DNA of 64,000 bases from Streptomyces thinghirensis (lineage in GTDB: Bacteria; Actinomycetota; Actinomycetia; Streptomycetales; Streptomycetaceae). A program made the translations under genes and the position numbers. The stretch is from NCBI GenBank assembly GCA_021502835.1, contig JAKFGP010000059.1, positions 171,462-235,461 on the forward strand. Direction: 5' to 3'. Below, piece after piece: positions 1 to 11,296 of this stretch. Position 1 is the first letter of the stretch; each line of letters opens with the position of its first letter. Under the pieces are notes generated by a model, which saw nothing but the letters and a program-made list of their open reading frames with translations, was not told the DNA's origin and did no database searches.

Positions 1-1
1 G

Positions 2-2822
2 CCGATCCGGCTGGCCGCCGGGGAGAAGCACGACTTCCGCCTGGAGATGTTCCAGGACACCGGCGGCGCCAACATGTTCCTGCGCTGGTCCGCCCCGGAC
101 CTGCCCAAGCAGGTCGTCCCCATGTCGGCGTTCACCCCGCCGGCCGGGTTCGAGGTCTACCCGGTGGAACCGTCGGTCTCCGAGAACGGCCGACAGGTGC
201 GGGCCCGGTTCGAGGGCAGGGTCGGCGGTGACGTGAAGGCGCTGGTGGACCACTTGGAGATCGAGGCCGACACCACCCCCATGCCGATCGACTCGGTCAC
301 TGTCACCCCCGGTGACCGCGACGCCCTGCTGATCACCCTCGCGGAGCCGATCCAGAAGAACCAGCAGGTCCGGGTGGTGTACGACGGCGAGGGCGGCCTG
401 ACCTCCGGCGGCGAGACCGTGCCGAAGATCCTCCGCTACGCGCAGAACGACTCCACCCACCGGCTCACCACCAAGTGGGGCGACAAGCTCGACACGAAGA
501 ACCCGCTGCCGGAGTACCCCCGCCCGCAGCAGGTGCGCGACAAGTGGAAAAACCTCAACGGCCCCTGGCAGTTCGCCGGCGCCGACGCGGGCGAACAACC
601 GGTCTTCGGCAAGGACCTGAACGAGAAGATCGTCGTGCCGTTCCCGGTCGAGTCGCAGCTCTCCGGTCTGGAGCGGCACGAGGACCACATGTTCTACCGC
701 AAGCTCGTCGACGTGCCGAAGAGCTGGAAGGTCGGCAAGGGCAACAAGGGTCACCGGCTGAAGCTCAACTTCGGCGCCGTGGACTACCAGGCCCGCGTAT
801 GGGTCAACGGCGAGAGGTCGCCGAACACACCGGTGGCTACACCGCCTTCAGCGCCGACATCACCGACGCGCTCAAGGGCAAGGGACCGCAGGAGGTCGTG
901 GTCGCCGTCACCGACACCGGCGGCGCCAACCAGCCGATGGGCAAGCAGACCGCCAACCCGGGCGGCATCTTCTACACCCAGTCGTCGGGCATCTGGCAGA
1001 CGGTGTGGATGGAGCCGGTCGCCGACACCTCCATTGACAACGTAGTCACGACCCCCGACGTCGACACCGGCACCCTCGCGGTGAAGGTCGAGTCCGAAGG
1101 CGCCTCCGCGAAGGCGCGCGTAGAGGCCGTCGCCCGTGACAGGCGCGGCAAGGTCGTCGGCCGAATCAGCGGACCGGCCAACGAGGAGCTGCGCCTGCCG
1201 GTGGCGAAGCAGCACCTGTGGAGCCCGGACGACCCCTACCTCTACGACCTCGACGTCAAGCTCACCGACGGAAGGTCGAAGGACGAGATCGACAGCTACT
1301 TCGGCATGCGCGAGGTGGGCATCGAGAAGGTCGGCGGCTACCAGAAGCTGGTGCTCAACGGGAAGCCTGTCTTCTCGCTCGCCACACTCGACCAGGGCTT
1401 CTGGCCCGACGGCCTGTACACGGCCCCCAGCGACGAGGCCCTGGCCTTCGACCTGAAGGCCCACAAGGAGCTGGGTTTCAACTCCGTCCGCAAGCACATC
1501 AAGGTGGAGCCGGCCCGGTGGTTCTACCACGCGGACCGGCTCGGTCTGCTGGTCTGGCAGGACTTCGTCTCCGGGAACATCACCAGCACGACCGGCCAGA
1601 AGGCGTTCGTCGACCAGGGCATGGAGGCGATGCGGCAGCACCACAACGCACCCTCCGTCATCGGCAACGTCGTCTTCAACGAGGGCTGGGGCGAGTGGGA
1701 CCGCGAGGAGAGCGGCCGTATCGCCGAGGCCGTCAAGGCCGCCGACCCCTCCCGGATCGTCAACGCCCACAGCGGTGTGAACTGCTGCAACTCCAAGGGC
1801 GACTCGGGCAAGGGCGACATCATCGACCACCACGACTACAACAACGAGGACCCGCCGTTCCCCGACCACCGGGCCGCCATGGACGGCGAGCACGGCGGCT
1901 TCACCCTGCGCACCCCGGGGCACATGTGGCCGGAGCACCCCGACCGTGATCTACAGCGGCGTCGCCGACAAGGAGGCGCTGACCCGCAAGTACGTGGAGA
2001 ACACCGAGGAGTTCTACCTCGAACAGGCCGGCGCCGAGCTGTCCGGCTCGGTGTACACGCAGATCTCCGACCTGGAGAACGAGCTCAACGGCCTGTACAC
2101 GTACGACCGCCGGGAGATCAAGGTCGACCCCGTCCGGGTCCGTGAGGTCAACCGCGAGGTCATCGCGGCCGGTGCCGCCGCGGGCGACCGGGAGGAGCTG
2201 AAGGGCGGCGGGCACTGGTCCCTCGACGAGGGCACGGGCACCACTGCGAAGGACGAGGGGCCGAACGACAAGCCTCTGAAGCTCTCCGAGGGCACCGCCT
2301 GGACGCCCGGTGTCAGCGGCAGCGCGCTGACGTTCGACGGCGAGGGGCAGCACGCCGAGACGGACGGCCCGGTGCTCGACACCACCGGGAGCTACTCGGT
2401 CTCCGCCTGGGTGACCCTCGATGAGCTGCCCGGCAACTACGCCACCGCCGTGAGCCAGGACGGCCGGCACCAGGCCAGCCCGTTCTACCTCCAGTACGGT
2501 CAGGGCGCCTTCGCCTTCAGTACGCCCGGCGAGAATCGTGCCCGGCTGGTCACCACACCCGAGACGGACCGCTGGTACCACCTCGTCGGGGTACGCGACG
2601 GCGCGAGCAACCAGATCAGCCTCTACGTCGACGGCGAGCTGGCGTCGACCGCGACCGCCGGCCCGAACTACGTCTCCTCCGGGCGCCCTCGCGGTCGGCC
2701 GGGCCCAGTGGAACGGCGAGGACACCGACTTCTGGAACGGCTCCGTCGACGAGGTCCACGCCTATGACAGGGCGCTCACCGCCGAGGAGGTGAGCGCGCT
2801 CCACACGCAGGAGAAGCCGTAG
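2..2822 (+). CDS. Glycoside hydrolase family 2 enzyme with PA14 remnant and C-terminal LamG domain (5' partial)
   Basis: Probable exo-acting beta-glycosidase of the GH2 (beta-galactosidase-like) group; its upstream part lies outside the window. The reading begins in the tail of a PA14 domain (bases 2-130). A spacer domain follows, then the GH2 sugar-binding domain (about 490-1000), the immunoglobulin-like domain, and the TIM barrel (about 1330-2180). The acid/base Glu sits in VVFNEGWGEWD near 1675, and a candidate nucleophile Glu in DGEHGGF near 1885. A LamG-type jelly-roll (about 2210-2810) ends the protein. The frame moves near 820, 1942 and 2690 while homology continues, so I read one gene with sequence indels. 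PA14 and LamG suggest a secreted polysaccharide-binding enzyme, in keeping with the arabinan-like locus downstream. The substrate cannot be told from sequence. Confidence 0.8.
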
Positions 2823-2833
2823 CTCCGGCCCCT

Positions 2834-2881
2834 GTGAAGGCCCCGGCGAGCGCCGCTCGGCTCACTCTCCGGGACCTTCAC
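2834..2881. terminator. Bidirectional terminator between convergent GH2 and GH43 genes
   Basis: Arms 2834-2846 and 2869-2881 pair over 13 positions with one mismatch (GTGAAGGCCCCGG against CCGGGACCTTCAC). A smaller hairpin sits in the loop. It begins 12 nt after the GH2 stop and overlaps the stop codon of the convergent GH43 gene. There is no T-run, which is common in high-GC actinobacteria. Confidence 0.6.
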
Positions 2882-4384
2882 TGCGCCGGGCTCACCGCCA
2901 CGTTGTCGAAGGAGGCGGCGGCGTCGAAGACCCGGACGCCGCTCGCGCCGCTGCGGTACGTGCCGTCGGTGACGGAGATCCTCGGCGTCGTCATGTCGTC
3001 GACGTACACCTTGATGGACGAGCCGACGGCGGTGACGCGCAGCCGGTGGGACAGAGCCGGGGGCGATCGGCATCCGGGCGGTGCCCAGCTCTGTCCAGTT
3101 GTCGTTCGCCCGGCCCAGGACCACCTTGCCGCTGGGGCTGATGCCCGCGTAGTAGCCGGAGTAGCTGTCCAGGGCCGACCGAGGGCCGGGTCACGCGGAA
3201 GACCAGGCCCGCGTCGCCGCCGCCCGAGGTGACGGTGACGTCGGCTTCCCTGGGTGAAGTCGGCGAAGTTCGTGTCGAGCAACGCCTTGCCGCCCTGGGA
3301 CCGGTTCACCCGGTAGCGCCCGTCACCGGCCGACCAGGAGCCGCCGTACGTCTTCCAGCCCAGCGCGTTGCCGTCGGCGAAGTTGTCCCTCACCTGCATC
3401 TGCACCCGGCGGATGGTGCCGTCGGCGTCGAAGTACATCCGGTCATAGGCGAGTTGGCGGTGATTGCCGTCGGTCTCGCTGAGGGGACGGCGGTGGTAGA
3501 CGATGTACCAGGACGTCGGTGCCCCGGCACGTTGACGACGGAGTTGTGGCCGGACCCCCGGCGACGGCCGGGTCCTGGGCAAGCACCTTGTCGATCTTCC
3601 TGAAGGGGCCGGTGGGCGAGTCGGACATGGCGTAGGACACCGAGTAGTCCGGGCCGGTCCAGCCGCCTTCGGACCACATCAGGTAGTACCTGCCGTTCCG
3701 CTTGAACATGAAGGAGCCCTCGGTGTAGTTGTCCGGGGTGATCTCCTTGTAGGTCGACCCGTCGGCGAAGGTGCCGAGGCTCGTCATGTCCGGGGTGAGC
3801 TTGACAACGTTGGCATGGTGCCAGCCGCCGTAGTACATGTACGCCTGACCGTCGTCGTCGATGAAGACGTCCTGGTCGATGGGCTGGGCGCCGTTGTGGA
3901 ACTGCGAGATCAGCGGCCTGCCGATCGCGTCCTTGTAGGGACCCTCCGGCCTGTCCGCGACGGCGACGCCGATGCCGCCGAGCTGGGAGTCGTTCTGGAT
4001 GTCGTTGGCGGCGAAGTACAGGTAGTACTTGCCGTTCCGCTCCACCGGTGCCGGGGCCCACAGGGCGTACTCGGCCCAGGAGATGTTCGCCGTCGACAGC
4101 ACATCGGGATGCTTGGTCCAGTTGACCATGTCGGTCGAGGAGAACGCGTCCAGCCGCGTCTGCTCGTCGTAGCTCTTGGAGGTCGTGGGGAAGACCCAGT
4201 AACGCCCGTCGTAGATCTCGGTGTCGGGGTCGGCGTACCAGCCGTCGACGAAGGGATTGCCCGCCTCCGACGTCCCGTACACGGGGGCGGCGACGGCCGT
4301 CGAGGCCGAGAGCATGGCCAGGAGCCCACCGACGAGCAGCGTGGCACTGGACTTGGCGAGTAACCCGGTCGTTCTGGCAGTCAT
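2878..4384 (-). CDS. Secreted glycoside hydrolase family 43 enzyme with C-terminal LamG-like domain
   Basis: Five-bladed beta-propeller glycosidase, probably an arabinofuranosidase or xylosidase acting outside the cell. The start at 4384 is chosen because GGAGG lies 8 nt upstream and the protein then opens with a clean signal peptide (MTARTTGLLAKSSATLL, cleavage after STAVAAP). The three GH43 acidic residues are visible: Asp in WYADPD near the mature N-terminus, Asp in PIDQDVFIDDDG, and Glu in YTEGSFMFKRNG. The C-terminal third (3440-2880) is a LamG/DUF1080-like module ending SFDNVAVSPAQ. Frames shift near 3540, 3270, 3190 and 3050. It lies 86 nt behind the last permease gene on the same strand, so it may be co-transcribed with the sugar importer. 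Confidence 0.85.
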
Positions 4385-4470
4385 GGCAGGGGCCTCCGAG
4401 GGGTGGACGCTGGAAACGGACGCGACGGCCGGGACGTGAGACAGACACGGCCGCCGCGTCCGGGGTTCGG

Positions 4471-5477
4471 TCACATCAGTTGCCGTCTGCGGCCCAGCCA
4501 GGTCTGAGCGACCACGACGAGGGCCAGAAAAGCGCCGCTGACGACGAGTTGGTAGGAGGAGTCCAGGATCCGATCTGGTTGATGATGTTCTGGATGACCT
4601 TCAGGAGCAGGACACCGACCAGTGAACCGCTGACGTAGCCGAGGCCACCGGTGAGCAGGGTGCCGCCGATGACGACGGCGGAGATGGCGTCCAGTTCCAT
4701 GCCGTTGCCGAGGATGGTCACGCCGGAGGCGAGCCAGGCGGCGTTGAGGGCGCCGGCCAGTCCGGCCAGCACCCCGGACAGGGTGTAGACGACGATCTTG
4801 GTGCGAGCCACCGGCGCGCCCATCAGCGCGGCCGCGTCCTCGTTGCCGCCGACCGCGTAGACGTGCTGCCCGAAGCGGGTACGGCGCAGGACGACGGCAC
4901 CCGCCACGAACAGCGCCAGCATGATCCACACGGGGTTGCCCACCCCCAGGGTGGTGCCCTGCCCGAGTTCGGCGAGGAACGAGCCCTTGCCGATCAGGTA
5001 CGTGTTCGCGCCCTCGTCCGTGATGGCCAGCATCAGTCCGCGCGCCCCCAGCATGGCGGCCAGCGTGACGATGAAGGGTGCCAGACGGGAGCGGGCGACC
5101 AGCAGACCGTTGACGACGCCGATCAGGCCGCAGACCACGAGCGGCAGCAGCAGCGCCACCAGCGTGCCGTGCCGGGATCCCCAGGCCGCCAGGACGCCGC
5201 CGAGGGCGAAGAGGGAGCCGACGGACAGGTCGATGCCGCCGGTGATGATGACGAAGGTCATGCCGAGGGCGACGATCGCGAGGAATGCCGAACCGGTCGC
5301 CATGTTCGAGACGTTGTCGCCGGTGGCGAACGAGTCGAAACTGAAGGAGGCGATGATCGAGACGAGCACCAGCACCGCCAGCGCGCCGTGCTGCTGGACC
5401 AGGGCGCTCAGCCGCTCGGAGCGCGCGGAGCCCACCGGCCCGGTGACGTCCGTGGGTTCGTTGCTCGCGGTGGTCAC
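4471..5477 (-). CDS. Sugar ABC transporter permease (YjfF/RbsC type)
   Basis: Integral membrane permease of the ribose/galactofuranose ABC family (BPD_transp_2), about 335 residues with 8-10 hydrophobic segments. The conserved loop ALGMTFVIITGGIDLSVGS and the later AISAVVIGGTLLTGG block are typical. One frame change near 4562 restores the C-terminus SSYQLVVSGAFLALVVVAQT and the stop at 4471. It is the fourth gene of a left-going run with a binding protein, a double ATPase and another permease, the same order as E. coli ytfQ-ytfR-ytfT-yjfF. By analogy the cargo may be a furanose or arabinose-type sugar. That is inference from neighbours, supported by the GH43 and GH127 genes alongside. Confidence 0.88.
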
Positions 5478-5501
5478 GGGCGTTTGCCGTTCGGGTGGCG
5501 C

Positions 5502-6463
5502 TCATCGCTTCCCCCGTCCACGTGCCGCGTAGACCGCGCACACGATCACTATGGCCTCGGCGATCTGGGTCCACGAGGGCGGCAGATCGTGCTTGATCAG
5601 GGTGGCGGTGAGCAACTGGATGAGCACCGCTCCGGCCACGGTGCCGGCGATGTTGACCCGGCCTCCGGTCAGCGGGGTGCCGCCGACCACGACGGCGGTG
5701 ATGGCGGACAGTTCCATCAGGTTGCCCAGCGAGGTCGGGTCGCTGGCCTGGAGCCGGGCGGTGGCCAGCACGCCCGCGACCGCCGCGAGCAGCGCGCAGG
5801 CGATGTACACGATGATCAGCACGCGGCGCACCGGCAGCCCCGCGAGCTGGGCGGCGGGACGGCTGTCGCCGATGGCCAGCAGCTGGCGGCCGAAGGTGGT
5901 GCGGCGGACCACGAACGCGACCAGCAGCGCCAGGGCGGCGGCGATCAGGATCAGGTACGGGACGCCGGCGATGTCACCGGAGCCGAGGGAGGCCAGCGCC
6001 GGGTTGTGCAGGTCCTCCAGCTGCGGGAGCAGGACCAGGGCCAGGCCCCGGCCGCCGACCATCAGGGCGAGGTCGCCACGATGGGCTGGACGCCGATGAA
6101 GGCGACCAGTGCTCCGTTGGCCAGGCCCACACCGGCGGCGAACAGCGCCACCACCAGGAGCGCGGGCAGCAGTCCGTAACCGAGGTAGAGGGCCGTCACC
6201 GAGGCTGCCAGGGCCATCACCGCACCGACCGACAGGTCCACGCCCTCGGTGCCGATGACCAGGGCCATGCCCAGCGCGACGATGATGACGGGGGCGACCT
6301 GGACGGCCTGGGTGCGGAAGTTCTCCTCGGACAGGAAGTGCGGGGTGATGACGATGTTGACGACCAGGAGCAGGGCCACGCCGGCGTGGACGCCGTAGGT
6401 CTGCAGCCACTGCAGGAGATGGGCCTTGTCCAGCGGGGCGGTGCGGAGAGTGGCTTCAGCCAT
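5502..6463 (-). CDS. Sugar ABC transporter permease (YtfT/RbsC type)
   Basis: Second permease of the importer, about 320 residues. Family marks are MALVIGTEGVDLSVGAVMAL near the N-terminus and ITAVVVGGTPLTGGRVNI near the C-terminus. One frame change near 6066 (between FIGVQPIVAT and LALMVGGRGLAL) must be bridged. Its start overlaps the end of the ATPase gene by 8 bp, and its stop lies 24 nt before the next permease, so the genes are translationally coupled. RbsC-family permeases usually form a pair, so this and the 4471-5477 protein probably make a heterodimer in the cytoplasmic membrane. Confidence 0.88.
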
Positions 6464-8015
6464 CGGTGGCCGCCTCCTTCACCGCGTCGTACGACGGGTC
6501 GCCGCCCGCGATGGTGCGCATCAGCTTGTCCTCGGTGACGTCGTCGCCGGTCAGCTCGCCGACGACCGCACCGTCCTTCAGTACGACCACGCGGTCGGAC
6601 CCTTCGATCAGTTCCTCCAGGTCGGAGGAGATGAGCAGGACGCCCAGGCCGTCGCCGGCCAGTTCGTCCACGAGTTTCTGGACCTCGGCCTTGGCTCCGA
6701 CGTCGATGCCGCGGGTCGGCTCGTCCAGGAGCAGCACCTTGGGGTTCATGGCCAGCCAGCGGGCGAGGAGCACCTTCTGCTGGTTGCCGCCGGACAGTTC
6801 GCCGACCTTCTGGTGCGGCGAGGACGCCTTGATGCGCAGCCGCTTGACGAAGGTGTCGACGATGCTGTCCACGCGTGCCTCGGAGACCAGGCCCAAGCGG
6901 GAGAGCCGGGGCAGTGCCGCGAGTGCGATGTTCTCGCGGACCGACAGGCCCGGGACGATGCCCTCGCTCTTGCGGTCCTCGGGCAGCAGGCTGATCCCCG
7001 CGCGGATGGCCGCCGGGGTGGAACCGCCGCGCAGCGGTGCGCCGGCCACTGTGACCGTGCCCGAACTCCGAGCCAGGGAACCCGAGATGGCCTTGGCCGT
7101 CTCGGTGCGGCCCGAGCCGAGCAGACCGCCGAGTCCGACGACCTCCCCCGGGCGGATGCTCACGGAGACGTCGTGCAGCTTGTGCGGGACCGTGAGGCCC
7201 TCGGCATGCAGGACGGGCCGGGCGTCGGCGGCCTGGTGGTCGCCGGAGAACTTTCGTCGCCCCCTCCTCGCGGACGTCGCCCAGGTCCCGGCCGAGCATG
7301 GTGGAGACCAGGGCGAGGCGGTCCAGGTCGGCCAGCCGGCCGTGGTGCACGCGGCGTCCGTCGCGCAGCACGGTGACGGTGCTGCACATGGCGTACAGCT
7401 CGTCCAGGCGGTGACTGACGTAGACGACGGCGATGCCCGCGTCGCGCAGGCGCCGGATCACGGAGAACAGGGTCTCCACCTCGCGCGGTTCGAGCGAGGA
7501 GGTCGGCTCGTCCATGATGACGATCCGGGCGTCCGTCGCCACGGCACGGGCCAGGGCGACCATCTGCTGGGCGCCGACGCCGAGGGTGCGCAGCGGCTGC
7601 CGCACGTCCACGCGGACGCCGTACGTGCTGAGTGCCTCCTCGGCCTCCCGGTTCATGCGGGCCACGTCCAGCACGCCGAAGCGGTTGCGCGGTTCGCGGC
7701 CCAGGAAGAGGTTGCGGGCCACGCTCAGCAGTGGGATGAGGTTGACCTCTTGGTAGATGGTCGAGATACCGGCCTTCTGTGCCTCCAGGGGGGTGGCGAA
7801 GGAGACTTCGCGGCCCTGGAAGGTGATGGCACCCGCGTCGGGCCGGTAGACGCCGGTGAGGAGCTTGATGAGGGTCGACTTGCCTGCGCCGTTCTCGCCG
7901 ATCAGGGCGTGCACCTCGCCGGGGTGCAGGGTGAGGTCCACGTCGTCCAGGGCCCGGACGCCGGGGAAGGTCTTACTGAGTCCGCGGACGGCGAGGACTT
8001 CGGCGGGGGTGCCAC
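6456..8015 (-). CDS. Sugar ABC transporter ATP-binding protein with two ATPase domains (YtfR/MglA/RbsA type)
   Basis: Double ATPase that energises sugar import. The N-terminal half has Walker A GENGAGKST, signature LGVGAQQMVALARA and Walker B IVIMDEP. The C-terminal half has the degenerate P-loop GLLGSGRTE and signature LSGGNQQKVLLARW, as usual in this family. A frame change near 7250 separates the halves. I place the start at GTG 8015, with GGAGG 5 nt upstream. A single missing base in the following C-run is then needed to reach the reading frame of AEVLAVRGLSKTFPGV. A strong hairpin (8050-8073) separates it from the binding-protein gene upstream in the transcript. Confidence 0.87.
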
Positions 8016-8049
8016 CTGTACCTCCAGGAAAGAAGGGGTGCGGGAGAGC

Positions 8050-8073
8050 CGGGGCCCGGGTGGCCGGGCCCCG
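8050..8073 (-). terminator. Attenuator-like hairpin between binding-protein and ATPase genes
   Basis: Perfect 10-bp arms (8050-8059 and 8064-8073) with a 4-nt loop lie directly after the binding-protein stop and before the ATPase start. Such hairpins commonly raise binding-protein mRNA relative to the membrane components. That role is inferred. Confidence 0.55.
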
Positions 8074-8079
8074 AGGGGT

Positions 8080-9174
8080 TCAGTACGCCTTGCCGATGTC
8101 CTGCTTGGCGTTGTCGGCGTTGTAGGCGCCGTCCTGGATGATGATGTCCTGGGGGACTTCCTCGCCCTTGGTGAAGGTGTCCAGCGTCTGGAACGCCAGC
8201 GGTCCGAAGCGCGGGTTGGACTCGATGACGCCGCTGATCCAGCCGTCCACGACGCCCTGGACGGCGTTGCGGGTGCCGTCGACCGTGACGATCTTGACGT
8301 CGCCGGCCTTCTTGCCCGCGCCCTTGAGGGCGGTCACCGCGCCGAGGCCCATCTCGTCGTTCTCGGCGTAGATTCCCTTGATGCCCGGCTTGGACTGGAT
8401 GAGCTGCTCGGTGACCTGCTGACCCTTCTCGCGGGCGAAGTCACCGGTCTGCTCGAAGACGACCTTCAGGTCCGGGGCCTTCTCCGCGATCCGTTCCTTG
8501 AAGCCCTTGGTGCGCTCGGTGGTGACGTTGTTTCCGGCCGAGCCGAGCAGGAATGGCGACCTCGCCCTTGCCGCCCGTCGCCTCGATCATCTGGTCCGCG
8601 GCGCGTCGGCCCTGCTCGACGAAGTCGGAGGCGATGAAGGAGACGTAGTCCTTGCAGGGCTGCGCGTTTATCTTGCGGTCGATCGTGATGATCGGCACCT
8701 TCTTGGCCGCGGCCGCCTGCAACACCGGGTCCCAGCCGTCGGAGTTGAGCGGTGCGATGACCAGCAGGTCGGCGCCCTTGGCCAGTAGGTTCTGCACGTC
8801 GCTGATCTGCTTGGAGAACTGCGACTGGGCGTTGGCCGTCAACAGCTTCACACCGCGCTTCTCGGCCTCGTCCTTGATGGACTGAGTCTCCGCGATGCGG
8901 AACGGGTTGGCCTCCTTCTCCGACTGGGAAAGCCGACGGTGGCGTTCTTCAGGTCGATCTTCTCGGCACCGTAGGCGTCGATGGTGCAGGTCTTGCTGCC
9001 CGGCTTCGGGGTGACGACCTTCTGCTCGGCGCCGGCGGCCGTCTCGGACTGCTTGTTGTCCGAGTTGTCGTCCTCCGTCTTCGCGCAGGCGGTCGCGGTC
9101 AGAGCCACCGCGGCGGCCAGGGCCACGACCACAGGGCGGGCGGGGAAGGAACGACGAAGAGTGGTGCGCTGCAT
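8080..9174 (-). CDS. Sugar-binding lipoprotein of ABC transporter (YtfQ/RbsB type)
   Basis: Periplasmic-binding-protein-like domain (Peripla_BP_4) that would capture the sugar outside the membrane. The N-terminus has positive charges, a hydrophobic run and a lipobox ending LTATAC, so the mature protein is probably lipid-anchored. Conserved blocks are AETQSIKDEAEKRGVKL, LLVIAPLNSDGWDPV, KVPIITIDRKIN, KGIYAENDEMGLGAV and KIVTVDGTRNAV. Frame changes near 8930 and 8555 interrupt an otherwise continuous match. It is the first gene of the importer operon. A LacI-type site sits at 9287-9302, about 115 bp upstream of the start. Confidence 0.88.
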
Positions 9175-9286
9175 GGTGGTGACCCCGATCCGGGCGAACG
9201 CTGAAAAGGGAATTGGGGAGCCGAATGACGCACGGAACCGGCCGGCCCCCCGGCATCGGAACTTGTCCGGTGCACCGCAAGGAGTG

Positions 9287-9302
9287 TTTTACATCGTTGC
9301 AA
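9287..9302. promoter_or_regulatory. Putative LacI-family operator upstream of the sugar importer
   Basis: TTTTACATCGTTGCAA lies about 115 bp before the binding-protein start. It closely resembles TTTTACAACGTTATAC at 10926-10941 and shares the CGTTGCA core with 11297-11306. All three flank genes of the same sugar locus. Confidence 0.55.
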
Positions 9303-9309
9303 GGGAGCT

Positions 9310-9806
9310 GTAAACCCCTTGCGCAGGAGATGCGGGCGGCCTCCGGGAACCGAGAGCACGATGCGGCGGACCGGGCGACCTCGACTCCGTCGGCCGCATG
9401 GCAGGCGAGGCGCCCCGCGCCAACCCGCCCCACGCTCAGGACGCGCCGTGTCGCGCGAGCCACCAGGCGTTCCGGACAGGAGTCGGCCACGGCCGAGGCC
9501 CGCGCGCCCCCGCGAAGGCGGCCAGGCGTCTTCTACGACCACGTCGCCAACCGCGCGGATCTGCTGCTCTGGCGTGCACCGGGAGCGGCACGCCTGGCCG
9601 GCGGCCGGGGTTCCGGCGGCTGCCGAGACACCTGGAGAACCTCGACTCGCCGCTACGGCCGAGGGGGACGACTCCGGTGACCACGCCCGCCGGGCATCCG
9701 GAGCCGGGCGCGTGCCGAGCGTCGCGGAGACGGGCGCGTGCCGAGCGTCCCGCCCGACCTTCCACTGCCGGTGATGGCAAGAGCCATGGACGACGGGCGC
9801 GTCGTC
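9310..9806. other. About 500 bp with no supported gene between importer promoter and lacI-family gene
   Basis: All six frames carry open stretches here, as expected at this GC content, but none gives a recognisable protein. A short string in the plus direction (VFYDHVANRADLL, near 9530) faintly recalls a TetR N-terminus and is too little to call. The region lies downstream of the regulator gene and upstream of the operon promoter. Confidence 0.4.
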
Positions 9807-10837
9807 TCAGCCGTTCGTGCCCTCGCTCGCACCGCTGCGCCCCAGCGTGCTCTCCCGTTCGACCAGGCGGTATTCCGCCCAGACGCGGCGGGCTTCGGGG
9901 GCCGCGCCGCCGAGCCGGGCGAGGACCGACTCCACCGCGAGGCGGCCGATGGCCCCCTTGTCCGGGGAGACGGACGTGAGGGTCACCGCGCCGAACCGCC
10001 CCTCGACCACGTCGTCGAACCCGACCACGGCGATGTCCTCGGGGACCCGCAGCCCCCGTGCGTGGAGAACGCGCATCGCGCCGATGGCCATGGGGTCGTT
10101 GTAGGCGAAGACCGCGTCGGGACGCCTGCCGGCGTCGAGGATGCGGGTCATGGCCGCCGCGCCGTCGGCGTGCCCCCAACCGTCGGTAGCGGCGACGAGC
10201 CCCTCGTCGACGGGGAGCCCGGCGGCGGTCAGTTCCTCGCGCCAGCCGCGTACGCGCAGTTGGGCGGGCTCGTTGCGTCCGCGACGGGCGCCGATGAAGG
10301 CCACCTCCCGGCGTCCCAGACCGACCAGGTGCGCGACGGCCGCGCGGGCGGCGGCGACGTTGTCGATGGCGATGTGATCGTAAGGCAGGTCGTAGTCCCG
10401 CTCGCCGAGCAGGACCAGCGGTACGTTCTCCGCGCGGTCGCGCAGGTCCTCGGTCTCCAGCTCGATGGGGCTGAGGATCAGTCCGTCGATGACCCGCGCC
10501 CGGAAACCCTGACTGACCAGGAGCTCCTGCTCGCGCCGTCCGCCGGTGTGGTCCAGCAGCACGGTGTAGTCGTGCTCCGCCGCCGTGTCGATCACGGCCG
10601 CGGCGAGTTCCGCGAAGTAGGGGTTGCCGAGTTCGGGCAAGGCGAGCGCGATGATGCCCGTGCGTCCAGCCCGCAGGTGCCGGGCGGTCAGATTGGGCCG
10701 GTAGCCGAGCTCGTCGATGGAGCGCTGGACGCGTTCGCGCATGGCGGGGGTGACGTGCTGGAAATTGTTCACCACGTTGGAGACGGTCTTGATGGACACC
10801 CCGCGTGCGCGGCGACGTCCTTGAGGCTGACCCGCAC
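9807..10837 (-). CDS. LacI-family transcriptional regulator of the sugar locus
   Basis: DNA-binding repressor with an N-terminal LacI helix-turn-helix and a C-terminal sugar-sensing periplasmic-binding-like domain. From GTG 10837 (GGAAAGGA just upstream) the protein reads VRVSLKDVAAHAG, then changes frame near 10800 and continues VSIKTVSNVVNNF. The hinge region follows (YRPNLTARHLRAGRTG). The ligand domain is complete, from IIALALPELGNPYF through VVGFDDV to the final SGASEGTNG. It lies between the importer operon and the divergent GH127 gene. Similar operator-like sites precede the importer, this gene and GH127, so it probably represses all three and itself until a sugar inducer binds. Confidence 0.9.
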
Positions 10838-10925
10838 GTCATTCCTTTCCCGAACCGCCCGACTCGGGTGGTCGGTGCGGGTTCAGTGTCGTCACCGTGA
10901 GCCGTGCGCCGAGCCCGTGCGCTAG

Positions 10926-10941
10926 TTTTACAACGTTATAC
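10926..10941. promoter_or_regulatory. Putative LacI-family operator in the regulator's own promoter
   Basis: TTTTACAACGTTATAC, about 90 bp upstream of the regulator start, has the palindromic core AACGTT. It suggests autoregulation by the adjacent LacI-family protein. Confidence 0.5.
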
Positions 10942-11132
10942 ATCCGTTGTCGTCACGCTGACAAGGCGGTGACCGAGCGCCCCGTTCAGCTGCGCCGACG
11001 TTCGTCCGACCGAACGGAATGCCAGGTCCGAGGCGTTCACGACCACGGGGAAAGTGTTGCGCACGAGCCCGTCGCCGGTCTACGGAAGCGACCCTCGCGG
11101 GTGATCCGACGCTTTCGGATCGCAGAGACGGT

Positions 11133-11178
11133 TTCCCTGCCCTGCCCCGGACGGATTCCCTGCCCTGCTCCGGAAAGC
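11133..11178. repeat. 23-bp tandem repeat, two copies
   Basis: TTCCCTGCCCTGC followed by a C/T-variable CCGGA block occurs twice head to tail (11133-11155 and 11156-11178) in the intergenic region between the regulator and GH127. No function can be assigned. Confidence 0.6.
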
Positions 11179-11296
11179 GGCGCAGGGGCGGCCCATGCCG
11201 CTTTGGCCGGAAGCACACGCCCAGGCGATTCGGGCGAGCCGCGCCCCTGGACGGCCACCCCGGGGTGTGCTGTCATCCTCATTGGCCTCATCCTTC

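Noticed and set aside
784..1938. 384-codon open frame antisense to the GH2 gene
   Set aside because: Shadow frame typical of high-GC coding DNA; Val/Gly/Asp-rich translation and no domain, while the plus strand is clear GH2.
4863..6179. 438-codon plus-strand open frame
   Set aside because: Antisense shadow of two permease genes; translation is Gly/Asp/Arg repeats without homology.
6466..8637. 723-codon plus-strand open frame
   Set aside because: Antisense of the sugar ATPase and binding protein; low-complexity composition.
9319..9774. Possible TetR N-terminus (YDHVANRADLL)
   Set aside because: Only about ten residues resemble the family, without helix-turn-helix or downstream domain.
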